A DNA stretch of 64,000 nt. Source: JBFONV01 sp040779335 (lineage in GTDB: Bacteria > Pseudomonadota > Gammaproteobacteria > Enterobacterales > Alteromonadaceae). The notes below the pieces were generated by a model. The model was given only the letters and a program-made list of their open reading frames with translations. It ran no database searches and had not been told where the DNA came from. The translations under genes and the position numbers were made by a program. Below are positions 1-7,437 of the stretch, piece by piece. The first letter of the stretch is position 1, and each line of letters starts with the position of its first letter. The DNA lies in contig JBFONV010000004.1 of assembly GCA_040779335.1 (NCBI GenBank), positions 1-64,000 on the forward strand, written 5' to 3'.

Positions 1-310
1 TGGGGATGACGACAACGTTCTTGCTGTCATATTTAGCGAGAAAATTCTCAATACGGGCAGAGAGTCGCTCAATATCGACTGGCTTATTATTAAAACTCAC
101 ATAACCGGCATCGCTCAGCCTGATTATCATCATGGGAGCATCGCTCACGGGGTTATTGTTGGCCTTAGGGCGATTGACTAACAGCCCTTCTTCTCGAACA
201 AATGACGTTGTGACAATAAAAAATATTAAAAGAATAAATACAATATCGAGCATAGGAGTCATATCTACCTCACTTTCTCGAGCATCACTTTGAAATTTCC
301 TTCTAGTCAT
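1..310 (-). CDS. exbD: ExbD/TolR-family biopolymer transport protein (partial, runs off left edge)
   Basis: Reading the minus strand from ATG at 310 gives a 103-residue N-terminal fragment. It starts MTRRKFQSDARESEVDMTPM and continues into one hydrophobic segment (about residues 20-40, LDIVFILLIFFIVTTSF). The acidic-then-MTPMLD entry to a single membrane helix is the hallmark of ExbD/TolR. This family uses the proton motive force together with ExbB/TolQ to energise TonB- or Tol-dependent outer-membrane processes; the conserved Asp in the helix (here in LDIV) is the proton-relay residue. The rest is a periplasmic domain cut off by the window edge. The partner exbB would be expected nearby outside the window. 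ExbD versus TolR cannot be decided from this fragment, but the MTPMLDIVFILLIFFIVTTSF form is commoner in TonB-linked ExbD proteins. Confidence 0.88.
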   Translation of the reverse strand, partial: MTRRKFQSDARESEVDMTPMLDIVFILLIFFIVTTSFVREEGLLVNRPKANNNPVSDAPMMIIRLSDAGYVSFNNKPVDIERLSARIENFLAKYDSKNVVVIP

Positions 311-483
311 AACATTTTCCTTTTATTTTATTAGTTGTTATTTTAGAGTACGAAGAATGACGTACTAATTTAAAATTATACGATAAGCTTCGTAAATGCA
401 AAGATTCGGGCATTTATAGTGTTTATATTGTCGTTACTTGCTAAAATTCTCATTCATCATTAATAACGAGCAAATAATCATTT

Positions 484-1419
484 ATGGCTATTAATTGGTT
501 TCCCGGGCATATGCATAAAGCTCAGAAAGAAATAAAAGAAATTCTTCCGCAAATAGATGTCGTCATTGAAGTGTGTGATGCGCGGTTACCTTTTAGCAGC
601 GAAAACCCAATGATCACTCAAATAAGAGGTGATAAACCCCTTATCAAAATTCTGAATAAAAGTGATTTAGCCGATCCGTCTTTAACTACTGTATGGCTTG
701 ATTATTTGGAATCACAACATAATGTTAAGGCAATAGCTTTAACTACGGATAATACAGCGTTAGCTAAAACTATCCCTTCGTTAATAAAAAAACTGGTGCC
801 CAATAAAGACCAAGCAGGCAAGCAAATAAACGCCGTTATTATGGGGATCCCTAATGTTGGTAAATCAACGTTAATTAATACGTTAGTTGGAAAAGCGAAA
901 GCGAAAGTTGGCAATGAACCTGCAGTAACGAAAGGTCAGCAAAGAATTCGATTGGAAGAAGGTGTCTATCTTTATGATACTCCAGGGATGCTCTGGCCAA
1001 AAATTGTAAACGAAAATAGCGGGTTTCGATTGGCGATAACCAGTGCAGTGAAAGATACAGCTTTTGATCACGAAGAAATAGCATGCTTTGCTGCCGAATA
1101 TTTATTATCTTTGTATCCTCAACGATTAGCTGAACGCTATAAGTTAGAGCAACTCCCTGAACGAGAAGTCGAGTTAATTGAAGCAATAGGAAGAAACAGA
1201 GGCTGTGTCAAAAGTGGCGGTCACGTAGACTTTCATAAGGCGTCCGCGATTTTGATTAATGAAATTCGTGATAAAACCTTGGGGCCTATTACGTTTGAAA
1301 CCCCAGATATGATTGAACAAGAGCAAACATATTTCGCAAACTTAGAAGCGGAAAAAATAGTGGCACGTGAAGCAAAAAAAGCAGCTCGTGGTCGAGGAAG
1401 AAAAAACAAAAGAAAGTAG
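484..1419 (+). CDS. ylqF: Ribosome biogenesis GTPase YlqF/RbgA
   Basis: 311 residues with the circularly permuted GTPase order typical of YlqF/RbgA: G4 NKSD at residues 58-61 comes before G1 GIPNVGKS (121-128) and G3 DTPG (165-168). The N-terminus NWFPGHMHKA is the family signature. In Bacillus this protein acts late in 50S subunit maturation; in gammaproteobacteria it is less studied, and a similar role in large-subunit assembly is inferred. The C-terminus is very basic (KKAARGRGRKNKRK), which suits rRNA binding. The next gene, a HIT protein, starts 6 bases after the stop, so the two are probably co-transcribed. Confidence 0.93.
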   Translation: MAINWFPGHMHKAQKEIKEILPQIDVVIEVCDARLPFSSENPMITQIRGDKPLIKILNKSDLADPSLTTVWLDYLESQHNVKAIALTTDNTALAKTIPSLIKKLVPNKDQAGKQINAVIMGIPNVGKSTLINTLVGKAKAKVGNEPAVTKGQQRIRLEEGVYLYDTPGMLWPKIVNENSGFRLAITSAVKDTAFDHEEIACFAAEYLLSLYPQRLAERYKLEQLPEREVELIEAIGRNRGCVKSGGHVDFHKASAILINEIRDKTLGPITFETPDMIEQEQTYFANLEAEKIVAREAKKAARGRGRKNKRK

Positions 1420-1425
1420 GTTATT

Positions 1426-1851
1426 ATGTCAACAGTATTTGAGCTCGATCCCCAGTTAAAAAACGACTGTATAGAGTTAGCGGAACTTCCGTTAAGTAAA
1501 TTATTACTGTGTAATGATAGTACTTATCCTTGGTTTATTTTGGTACCTAGAGTAACGGATATACAGGATATTTATCAGTTAGATTGGCAAGATCAGCAGC
1601 AGCTTTTAAACGAATCTAGCATGCTTAGTGAGTTTTTAATGCAGGAGTTTTCTGGTGATAAAATGAATATTGCGGCATTAGGGAATGTTGTACCACAATT
1701 GCACGTTCACCATATAGTTCGCTTTAAGAGCGATGCGACTTGGCCCAAACCTATTTGGGGACAGCAACCGAGCGTACCTTATACGGAACAAGAACTGGCT
1801 GTTTTAAAGGCAAAATTAGTACCTAAGATAATGGCTATCTTATCTAATTAA
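1426..1851 (+). CDS. HIT domain-containing protein
   Basis: 141 residues. The histidine-triad region is QLHVHHIVRF (residues 91-100), with His93, His95 and His96. The classical triad would place the third histidine at 97, which is Ile here, so the motif is shifted, as in a known short proteobacterial HIT subgroup with a following FKSD..WP.P.WG block. HIT proteins hydrolyse or transfer nucleotide monophosphates; the substrate of this subgroup is not evident from the sequence. A ribosome binding site (AGGTT region) lies within the end of the upstream GTPase gene, and the 6-base gap implies one transcript with it. Confidence 0.85.
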   Translation: MSTVFELDPQLKNDCIELAELPLSKLLLCNDSTYPWFILVPRVTDIQDIYQLDWQDQQQLLNESSMLSEFLMQEFSGDKMNIAALGNVVPQLHVHHIVRFKSDATWPKPIWGQQPSVPYTEQELAVLKAKLVPKIMAILSN

Positions 1852-1856
1852 TCAAT

Positions 1857-1886
1857 AGCCGTTATTGCGTGGCACTAATAACGGCT
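1857..1886. terminator. Bidirectional terminator-like hairpin between convergent genes
   Basis: AGCCGTTATT (1857-1866) pairs perfectly with AATAACGGCT (1877-1886) around a 10-base loop. It lies between the stops of the HIT gene and the converging methionine gamma-lyase gene. The T-tract is broken (TAGATTAGATTT), so termination strength is uncertain. Confidence 0.6.
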
Positions 1887-1900
1887 TAGATTAGATTTGC

Positions 1901-3091
1901 TTAAAATTTGTTAATCCCTTCAAGAGATTGTGAAAGATCGGCAATCAGATCTTCTACATTTTCCAAGCCGACCGATATGCGTATTAAACTATCACTAATA
2001 CCAGCTTCAAGGCGTTCTTCTTGTGTATACGGTGAGTGTGTCATTGATGCCGGGTGTTGGATCAAAGACTCGGCATCCCCTAAACTTACCGCGATTGAAA
2101 AAAGCTTCATACGGTTTATGAATGCTTCTCCTCCTGCTAAGTCACTGTTAATTTCAAATGCGATGACACCGCCAGCAGCTTTCATTTGTGAGCCAATAAA
2201 TTTGTTGCCTGGGTGACTCTTTAGTCCTGGATAATATACTTGTGAAACATTTTCGTGTTGCTCTAAAAATTCAGCAACTTTTTGCGCATTACTACAATGT
2301 CGTTCCATACGAATCGGCAGTGTCTTAATACCTCGTAGTATTAACCATGCATCATGTGGACTGATAGTCGCGCCAATGTCTTTAAGTGCGGTCATCTTTA
2401 TATTCATGATCATATCACTACTACCACAAATGATCCCCGCAACGACATCGCCATGCCCGTTCAGATATTTAGTGGCGCTATGCACAACAATATCAATGCC
2501 AAACTTGCCCGGCTGTTGAAGTACTGGCGTTAGGAAGGTGTTATCTACAATAGAAATTACGCCGTGCTTTTTAGCAATATTAGCAATAGCTGCGATATCT
2601 AATACGACTAAGTTTGGGTTAATAGGGGTTTCTAGAAAAATTACTTTAGTGTTTTCTTTAATCGCATTTTCTATATTTTTTGGCTCTGTCATATCGACAA
2701 AGCTTACTTCAATACCAAATTTGGTTAGCATGTGACTAATAAGAGCGTAGGAGCAGCCATAAATCGCTTTAGAAGAAATGATATGGTCGCCACATTGCAA
2801 ATTGGCAAGTAGAGCACCTGAAACTGCACCCATTCCAGTTGCTGTGGCTGCGGCATCTTCCATTCCTTCCATTGCGGCAACACGCATTTCTAACTGTCGA
2901 GTAGTAGGGTTACCTAAACGGGTGTAGATGTAGCCTTCAGCTTCTCCAGCAAAGCGACTTGCACCTTGCTTTGCGTTATCAAAGATAAAAGTGGATGTTT
3001 GATAAAGGGGAGTGGCTAAAGAGCCAAACTGTTCGTCGTTGATACGGCCTGAATGAATTGCCTGAGTTTCAATATGTTTACTGTGTTCCAT
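1901..3091 (-). CDS. megL: L-methionine gamma-lyase (Cys/Met metabolism PLP enzyme)
   Basis: 396 residues of the cystathionine-gamma-synthase fold. The PLP lysine is Lys208 in SATKYLNGHGD, and YTRLGNPT (about 56-63) is the phosphate/tetramer motif. Cys113 in IYGCSY aligns with Cys116 of Pseudomonas methionine gamma-lyase (the PLP lysine is offset by the same three residues), which favours this function over O-acetyl/O-succinylhomoserine sulfhydrylase or cystathionine enzymes. The reaction would be methionine to methanethiol, ammonia and 2-oxobutyrate. The gene is divergent from a TyrR-type regulator, with two palindromes resembling TYR boxes between them, so control by that regulator is likely. 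Main alternative: O-succinylhomoserine sulfhydrylase. Confidence 0.85.
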   Translation of the reverse strand: MEHSKHIETQAIHSGRINDEQFGSLATPLYQTSTFIFDNAKQGASRFAGEAEGYIYTRLGNPTTRQLEMRVAAMEGMEDAAATATGMGAVSGALLANLQCGDHIISSKAIYGCSYALISHMLTKFGIEVSFVDMTEPKNIENAIKENTKVIFLETPINPNLVVLDIAAIANIAKKHGVISIVDNTFLTPVLQQPGKFGIDIVVHSATKYLNGHGDVVAGIICGSSDMIMNIKMTALKDIGATISPHDAWLILRGIKTLPIRMERHCSNAQKVAEFLEQHENVSQVYYPGLKSHPGNKFIGSQMKAAGGVIAFEINSDLAGGEAFINRMKLFSIAVSLGDAESLIQHPASMTHSPYTQEERLEAGISDSLIRISVGLENVEDLIADLSQSLEGINKF

Positions 3092-3242
3092 TACTGCTCA
3101 CTTAAATAGTTAAAGCACATTTTTTAATATCTTTAGTTGCGCTTGTTTACGATTAGCCATAGTAAGCAATTCCCTAACCAAGTTTTAAAATTACATATTT
3201 ATCAAAGAGATATCTTTGTATTAATCTGCGCCTTTAATTTTT

Positions 3243-3260
3243 TGTAATTAATTTATTACA
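3243..3260. promoter_or_regulatory. TYR-box-like operator 1
   Basis: TGTAAT-N6-ATTACA, an 18-base palindrome embedded in the 20-base near-perfect palindrome 3242-3261. It matches the TyrR consensus TGTAAA-N6-TTTACA at 10 of 12 conserved positions with the exact N6 spacing. It lies 151 bases upstream of megL and 127 bases upstream of the tyrR-type gene. Confidence 0.65.
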
Positions 3261-3330
3261 ATGTTATCAATTTTAAATTGAATAAAGTGATGATTGCTTT
3301 ACAGGGCTTATATATAAAGTAATGAATGCT

Positions 3331-3348
3331 TGTACTATTATTAGTACA
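3331..3348. promoter_or_regulatory. TYR-box-like operator 2
   Basis: TGTACT-N6-AGTACA, within the palindrome TTGTACTA-TTAT-TAGTACAA (3330-3349). It has the same length and spacing as operator 1, with centres 88 bases apart. It lies about 40 bases before the regulator start, suggesting autoregulation. A weaker box (TGTAAT-N6-ATGACA, 3350-3367) directly abuts it, recalling the strong-plus-weak box pairs of TyrR promoters. Confidence 0.6.
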
Positions 3349-3387
3349 ATGTAATTAAATTATGACATGTAGATACTGTAATTAAAT

Positions 3388-4926
3388 ATGCGCTTAGAAA
3401 TTAAATCGACCGACAGGATCGGGATCACTCAAGAAATCCTGGCTATTTTTTCAAATCACTCATGGAGCTTACGTGCTATAGAAGTGATACCGTATTTTAC
3501 TTATGTTCGCATCGAAGACGTGAGTGTTCTAGGTGATGACATAGCGAGCTTACTCAGAAATATTGATGGTGTTATTTATTGTAAGGCAATAGACCTATTG
3601 CCATCAGAAAGAAGAGAGAACCACCTACAAACATTGCTAGATAGGATCCCAGATCCAATTATTGATATTGACGAGCGCGGTACTGTACTTGCTGTCAATA
3701 AAGCAACATTAGGCCTACTTGACGAAAATGACCGTGAAATTGAAGGTCAACCCATCATAACCTTCATTGACCAACCCCTTTCTGTAGTCCTGACCGATAG
3801 AGCCGCCACTTGTACTCTGGCGTTTAAAGGTAATACTTACATAGCTGATATTACACCAGTTTCATCTATTGGTAATATTGTTGGCACCGTACTGACGTTA
3901 CGAACTATGAATACTTTAGGACGTCAAATTGCATTAATGCAACCTCGTAAAGAACAAGGTATTGAAAGTATCATTGGTCAATCTGAAAAAATGAAACTAT
4001 TGATCGAACAGACAATAAGGTATGCGGAGCTTGAACTACCAGTACTCGTCACTGGCGAAACAGGTACAGGAAAAGAGCTGATCGCTAGAGCAATTCATAA
4101 TGCCAGCAGCCGTTCGAAAGCGCCTTTTTTAGCGATAAATTGCGCGGCATTGCCTGAGCACCTTCTTGAAAGTGAACTCTTTGGTTACGCTTCAGGGGCG
4201 TTTACTGGTGCACAAAAAGGGGGGAAGCCGGGACTATTCGAATTGGCAAATGGTGGCACTTTATTCCTTGATGAAGTTGCGGAAATGTCGGTTTATTTAC
4301 AAGCTAAGCTATTAAGGTTTTTACAGGACTTTCGTTATCGACGTGTTGGCGGAACAACTGAATTATCAGTGAATGTTCGTATCATTAGTGCAACCCATCA
4401 GGATTTGGCTAAGCTTATTCAAAAGCAGTTATTTCGTGAAGACCTATTCTATCGTTTAAATGTGTTAAGCCTCGATTTACCACCGTTAAGAGAACGACAA
4501 TCAGACATTCCGTTACTGGCAAAGTATTTTATCAACAATGCTGCTAAGCAAGTGAATCAAGGTATCCCAGTAATGAGCGATGATGCACTGTTAACGCTCA
4601 AATCATATAATTGGCCCGGTAATATTAGACAATTGCAAAATATATTATTTAGAGTTGTTGCCTTGAATAATAAAGCCGTGATTGAGCAAAGTGATTTATC
4701 AACGGTGTTATCCCAAATAAACGACACTATGGAGCCTTTTAACGATGAGAGTGGCTATGGTAGCGTTAAAGATTGGGCAACGGCACAAGCCATGTTTGAA
4801 CGTAAGTTATTACAAGAGTTATATCCGTTTTATCCAACAACTCGAAAATTAGCGAAGCGGCTTAATGTTTCTCATAATAAAATTGCGATGAAATTAAGAG
4901 TGCATGGTTTAGAACATAATAAGTAA
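3388..4926 (+). CDS. tyrR: TyrR/PhhR-family transcriptional regulator
   Basis: 512 residues with the TyrR layout. An N-terminal ACT-like domain (about 1-70) opens MRLEIKSTDRIGITQEIL. It is followed by a PAS domain (about 80-170), a sigma54-type AAA+ domain with Walker A GETGTGKE (223-230) and Walker B-type TLFLDEVAEM (291-300), and a C-terminal Fis-like helix-turn-helix (TTRKLAKRLNVSHNKIAMKL, about 485-504). Unlike E. coli TyrR, it keeps an intact sigma54-contact loop GAFTGA (270-275), so sigma54-dependent activation cannot be excluded. The family responds to aromatic amino acids. The two TYR-box-like palindromes upstream fit control of itself and of the divergent methionine gamma-lyase gene. 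Confidence 0.9.
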   Translation: MRLEIKSTDRIGITQEILAIFSNHSWSLRAIEVIPYFTYVRIEDVSVLGDDIASLLRNIDGVIYCKAIDLLPSERRENHLQTLLDRIPDPIIDIDERGTVLAVNKATLGLLDENDREIEGQPIITFIDQPLSVVLTDRAATCTLAFKGNTYIADITPVSSIGNIVGTVLTLRTMNTLGRQIALMQPRKEQGIESIIGQSEKMKLLIEQTIRYAELELPVLVTGETGTGKELIARAIHNASSRSKAPFLAINCAALPEHLLESELFGYASGAFTGAQKGGKPGLFELANGGTLFLDEVAEMSVYLQAKLLRFLQDFRYRRVGGTTELSVNVRIISATHQDLAKLIQKQLFREDLFYRLNVLSLDLPPLRERQSDIPLLAKYFINNAAKQVNQGIPVMSDDALLTLKSYNWPGNIRQLQNILFRVVALNNKAVIEQSDLSTVLSQINDTMEPFNDESGYGSVKDWATAQAMFERKLLQELYPFYPTTRKLAKRLNVSHNKIAMKLRVHGLEHNK

Positions 4927-4971
4927 ATGCTGTGAACTTTATCGGTGAGTAAAGTATTAATGATAAATAAT

Positions 4972-5376
4972 TCAGCCACCGATAAATTTAACTTTAAAAC
5001 CTTTTTTTTCTAACGTTGACTTTATCGCGTCACGTTTATCACCTTGTATTTCAATGGTTTCTCCAACGACGCTACCACCTGAACCACAGGTTTTTTTCAG
5101 CTGACTAGCAAGCGTTTTCAATTCATCAGCAGCTAAACCTAAACCACTAATAACGACAACTCCTTTGCCCTTACGACCTTTAGTTTCTCGTCGAACTTTA
5201 GCATAACCATCTGATTCAGTAATAGATGCGCTTTTTTTCTGAGGCTTAATGCGACCGGTGCCTGTTGAATAAACTAATGAGTCATCGTTACTGTTTTCTT
5301 GATTGTTACTGTCATTGTTTATTTCTTTGCCAAAGACACTTGCCAGTTCACTTAAACTGGAAAAACTGTTTTTCAT
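4972..5376 (-). CDS. yciH: SUI1/eIF1-like translation factor YciH
   Basis: 134 residues from ATG at 5376. An AAGGAG ribosome binding site 8 bases upstream favours this start over an in-frame GTG at 5385. The C-terminal half is the SUI1 fold: ETKGRKGKGVVVISGL, then KKTCGSGGSV and QGDKRDAIKSTLEKKGF. The N-terminal about 50 residues are polar and rich in Asn and Ser, probably disordered. YciH-type proteins bind near the ribosomal P site and affect initiation fidelity in vitro; their physiological role in bacteria is modest. The gene is convergent with tyrR. Confidence 0.9.
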   Translation of the reverse strand: MKNSFSSLSELASVFGKEINNDSNNQENSNDDSLVYSTGTGRIKPQKKSASITESDGYAKVRRETKGRKGKGVVVISGLGLAADELKTLASQLKKTCGSGGSVVGETIEIQGDKRDAIKSTLEKKGFKVKFIGG

Positions 5377-5403
5377 GCAGATCACTCCTTAAATTTTGGA
5401 CAA

Positions 5404-5432
5404 AATAAAACCACTGCAAGAGTGGTTTTATT
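5404..5432 (-). terminator. Intrinsic terminator of the etfBA operon
   Basis: A 12-base perfect stem, AATAAAACCACT (5404-5415) with AGTGGTTTTATT (5421-5432), and a 5-base loop. Read on the minus strand it ends in TTTTATTTTG, directly downstream of the etfA stop. Confidence 0.85.
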
Positions 5433-5458
5433 ATACACATTTTTTAATGCGAATTAGT

Positions 5459-6385
5459 TTAAAGCTTACTTTCCAATTCAGGTAAAGCATCAAAAAGATC
5501 GGCAACTAGTCCATAGTCAGCAACTTGGAAAATAGGCGCTTCAGGATCTTTGTTAATAGCAACAATAACTTTAGAGTCTTTCATACCAGCGAGATGTTGA
5601 ATAGCCCCACTGATCCCCACGGCAATATACAAGTCAGGAGCAACAATTTTACCCGTTTGACCAACTTGCATGTCATTAGGGACAAAGCCCGCATCAACGG
5701 CAGCACGTGAAGCACCAATTGCGGCACCTAATTTATCAGCAATACCTTCTAATAATTTAAAGTTTTCACCATTTTGCATCCCACGACCACCTGAGATAAC
5801 AACACCCGCTGCGCCTAGATCAGGACGCTCAGATACGGTAAGTTCATCGCTAACATGGCTTGAAATACCTGCATCGGTTGCATTATCAAGGGCCACTATC
5901 TCAGCATTACCGTCAGTGGCTACAGCATCGAAGCCTGTTGCTCGTACAGTGATCACTTTTTTACTGTCTAAGCTTTGAACAGTTGCGATGGCATTACCAG
6001 CATATATTGGACGAACAAAGGTATCTGCACTTTCCACGCCGATAATGTCGGAAATTTGGGTAACGTCTAACAACGCCGCAACACGTGGCATAAAGTTTTT
6101 ACCCGTTGTTAGTGCTGTAGCAATGATATGCTCGTAGTCTGCGGCAAGTTCAGTGACCAATAAGCTAACATTTTCAGCAAGTTGATGTTCGTAAGCAGCG
6201 TTATCGGCGACGAGAACTTTACTGACACCATTAACTTTAGCCGCTTCATTCGCGACATTTTGACAATTACTTCCCGCAACCAAGAGGTGAATATCACCGC
6301 CAATTGCTTGGGCCGCCGTGACGGTTTTTAATGTTTCAGCTTTAAGCGTGTTATTATCATGCTCTGCATAAACTAAGATACTCAT
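5459..6385 (-). CDS. etfA: Electron transfer flavoprotein alpha subunit
   Basis: 308 residues, normal for EtfA. The C-terminal FAD domain shows SRAAVDAG (226-233), QVGQTGK (240-246) and GISGAIQHLAG (257-267), the diagnostic FAD-binding blocks. With EtfB it forms the soluble heterodimer that takes electrons from acyl-CoA and other dehydrogenases and passes them to ETF-quinone oxidoreductase. Its start overlaps the etfB stop by 4 bases (ATGA type), implying translational coupling. The quinone oxidoreductase lies divergently upstream. Confidence 0.96.
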   Translation of the reverse strand: MSILVYAEHDNNTLKAETLKTVTAAQAIGGDIHLLVAGSNCQNVANEAAKVNGVSKVLVADNAAYEHQLAENVSLLVTELAADYEHIIATALTTGKNFMPRVAALLDVTQISDIIGVESADTFVRPIYAGNAIATVQSLDSKKVITVRATGFDAVATDGNAEIVALDNATDAGISSHVSDELTVSERPDLGAAGVVISGGRGMQNGENFKLLEGIADKLGAAIGASRAAVDAGFVPNDMQVGQTGKIVAPDLYIAVGISGAIQHLAGMKDSKVIVAINKDPEAPIFQVADYGLVADLFDALPELESKL

Positions 6386-7134
6386 GAGATCACCTTCGCT
6401 TCATTTTTTAATTTTTCTACTAACTGATCTACAGACTCTACAACTATCCCTGCTTGACGTTCAGCAGGAGGTGTTACTTTTAATAAGTTAACACGAGCAG
6501 ATAAATCGATACCAAAATCAGCGGCTGATTTCACGTCTAATGGCTTACGTTTTGCCTTCATTATATTAGGTAATGAAGCGTAACGAGGTTCATTCAAACG
6601 TAAATCTGTTGTTACGATCGCAGGAAGATTCAAGGCAATAGTTTGTAAACCGCCATCAACTTCACGAGTCACGTTCACTTTGTCGCCTTCTACTTTTACT
6701 TCAGAAGCAAAAGTGCCTTGCGCTAAACCTGTTAAGGCCGCAAGCATTTGACCTGTTTGGTTATTGTCTGAATCGATAGATTGCTTACCTAAAAGAACCA
6801 GCTGAGGTTGTTCTTCTTCAACAACTTTTTGCAGTAATTTAGCAACGTTTAATGAGTCTAAATTTTGATCGGTATCTATTTGAATGGCGCGATCTGCACC
6901 TAACGCTAATGCGGTACGCAGTTGTTCTTGGCATGACTTATCACCAATAGATACGGCAATAATCTCAGTAGCAGTACCTGCTTCTTTTAGTCGTACTGCT
7001 TCTTCAACGGCAATTTCACAAAATGGATTGATCGCCATTTTTACATTAGCGAGATCAACATTTGTATTGTCTGGTTTTACACGTACTTTGACGTTGTAGT
7101 CAATTACGCGTTTGATGGGTACTAATACTTTCAT
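6382..7134 (-). CDS. etfB: Electron transfer flavoprotein beta subunit
   Basis: 250 residues, the usual EtfB size. It begins MKVLVPIKRVIDYNVKVRVK and contains the nucleotide-binding block GKQSIDSDNNQTGQ (116-129) that binds the structural AMP, plus ALGADRA (77-83). It is the first gene of the etfBA operon. The divergent region in front of it holds two palindromes of PsrA type (7368-7400), which in gammaproteobacteria connect ETF genes to fatty-acid degradation. Confidence 0.96.
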   Translation of the reverse strand: MKVLVPIKRVIDYNVKVRVKPDNTNVDLANVKMAINPFCEIAVEEAVRLKEAGTATEIIAVSIGDKSCQEQLRTALALGADRAIQIDTDQNLDSLNVAKLLQKVVEEEQPQLVLLGKQSIDSDNNQTGQMLAALTGLAQGTFASEVKVEGDKVNVTREVDGGLQTIALNLPAIVTTDLRLNEPRYASLPNIMKAKRKPLDVKSAADFGIDLSARVNLLKVTPPAERQAGIVVESVDQLVEKLKNEAKVIS

Positions 7135-7367
7135 CGCAGCCTCTGATTGTGCTTGTTGTGTTTTTAATGCTCAACGGTTTACACTGATGTAAATCGCCAA
7201 TTTTATAATTTGAGTAATAACTCAAAAGGTTACTCATAGATGACGAGCACGTCAACGTTATCTTTACTAAACATTGATCAATATCCGGTAAAACAATGTT
7301 TGTAAATAAATTCTCTATAACAGGATAGTATTTACTCACGAAATATCTATATAATGTAGGATATTAT

Positions 7368-7400
7368 CAAACACCCGTTTGAATATCAAACAGGTGTTTG
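7368..7400. promoter_or_regulatory. Tandem PsrA-type operators between etfBA and etfD
   Basis: Two 14-base palindromic sites: CAAAC-ACCC-GTTTG (7368-7381) and CAAAC-AGGT-GTTTG (7387-7400), 19 bases centre to centre, each flanked by T and A so that TCAAAC..GTTTGA extends to 16 bases. Together they form one larger symmetric structure. They match the published PsrA motif of the CAAAC-N4-GTTTG type. The pair lies 38 bases upstream of the etfD start. The rest of the 303-base intergenic region shows no gene. Confidence 0.7.
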
Positions 7401-7437
7401 AATTTATTAATTCGAATGATTTATTTGGAGGAATATC

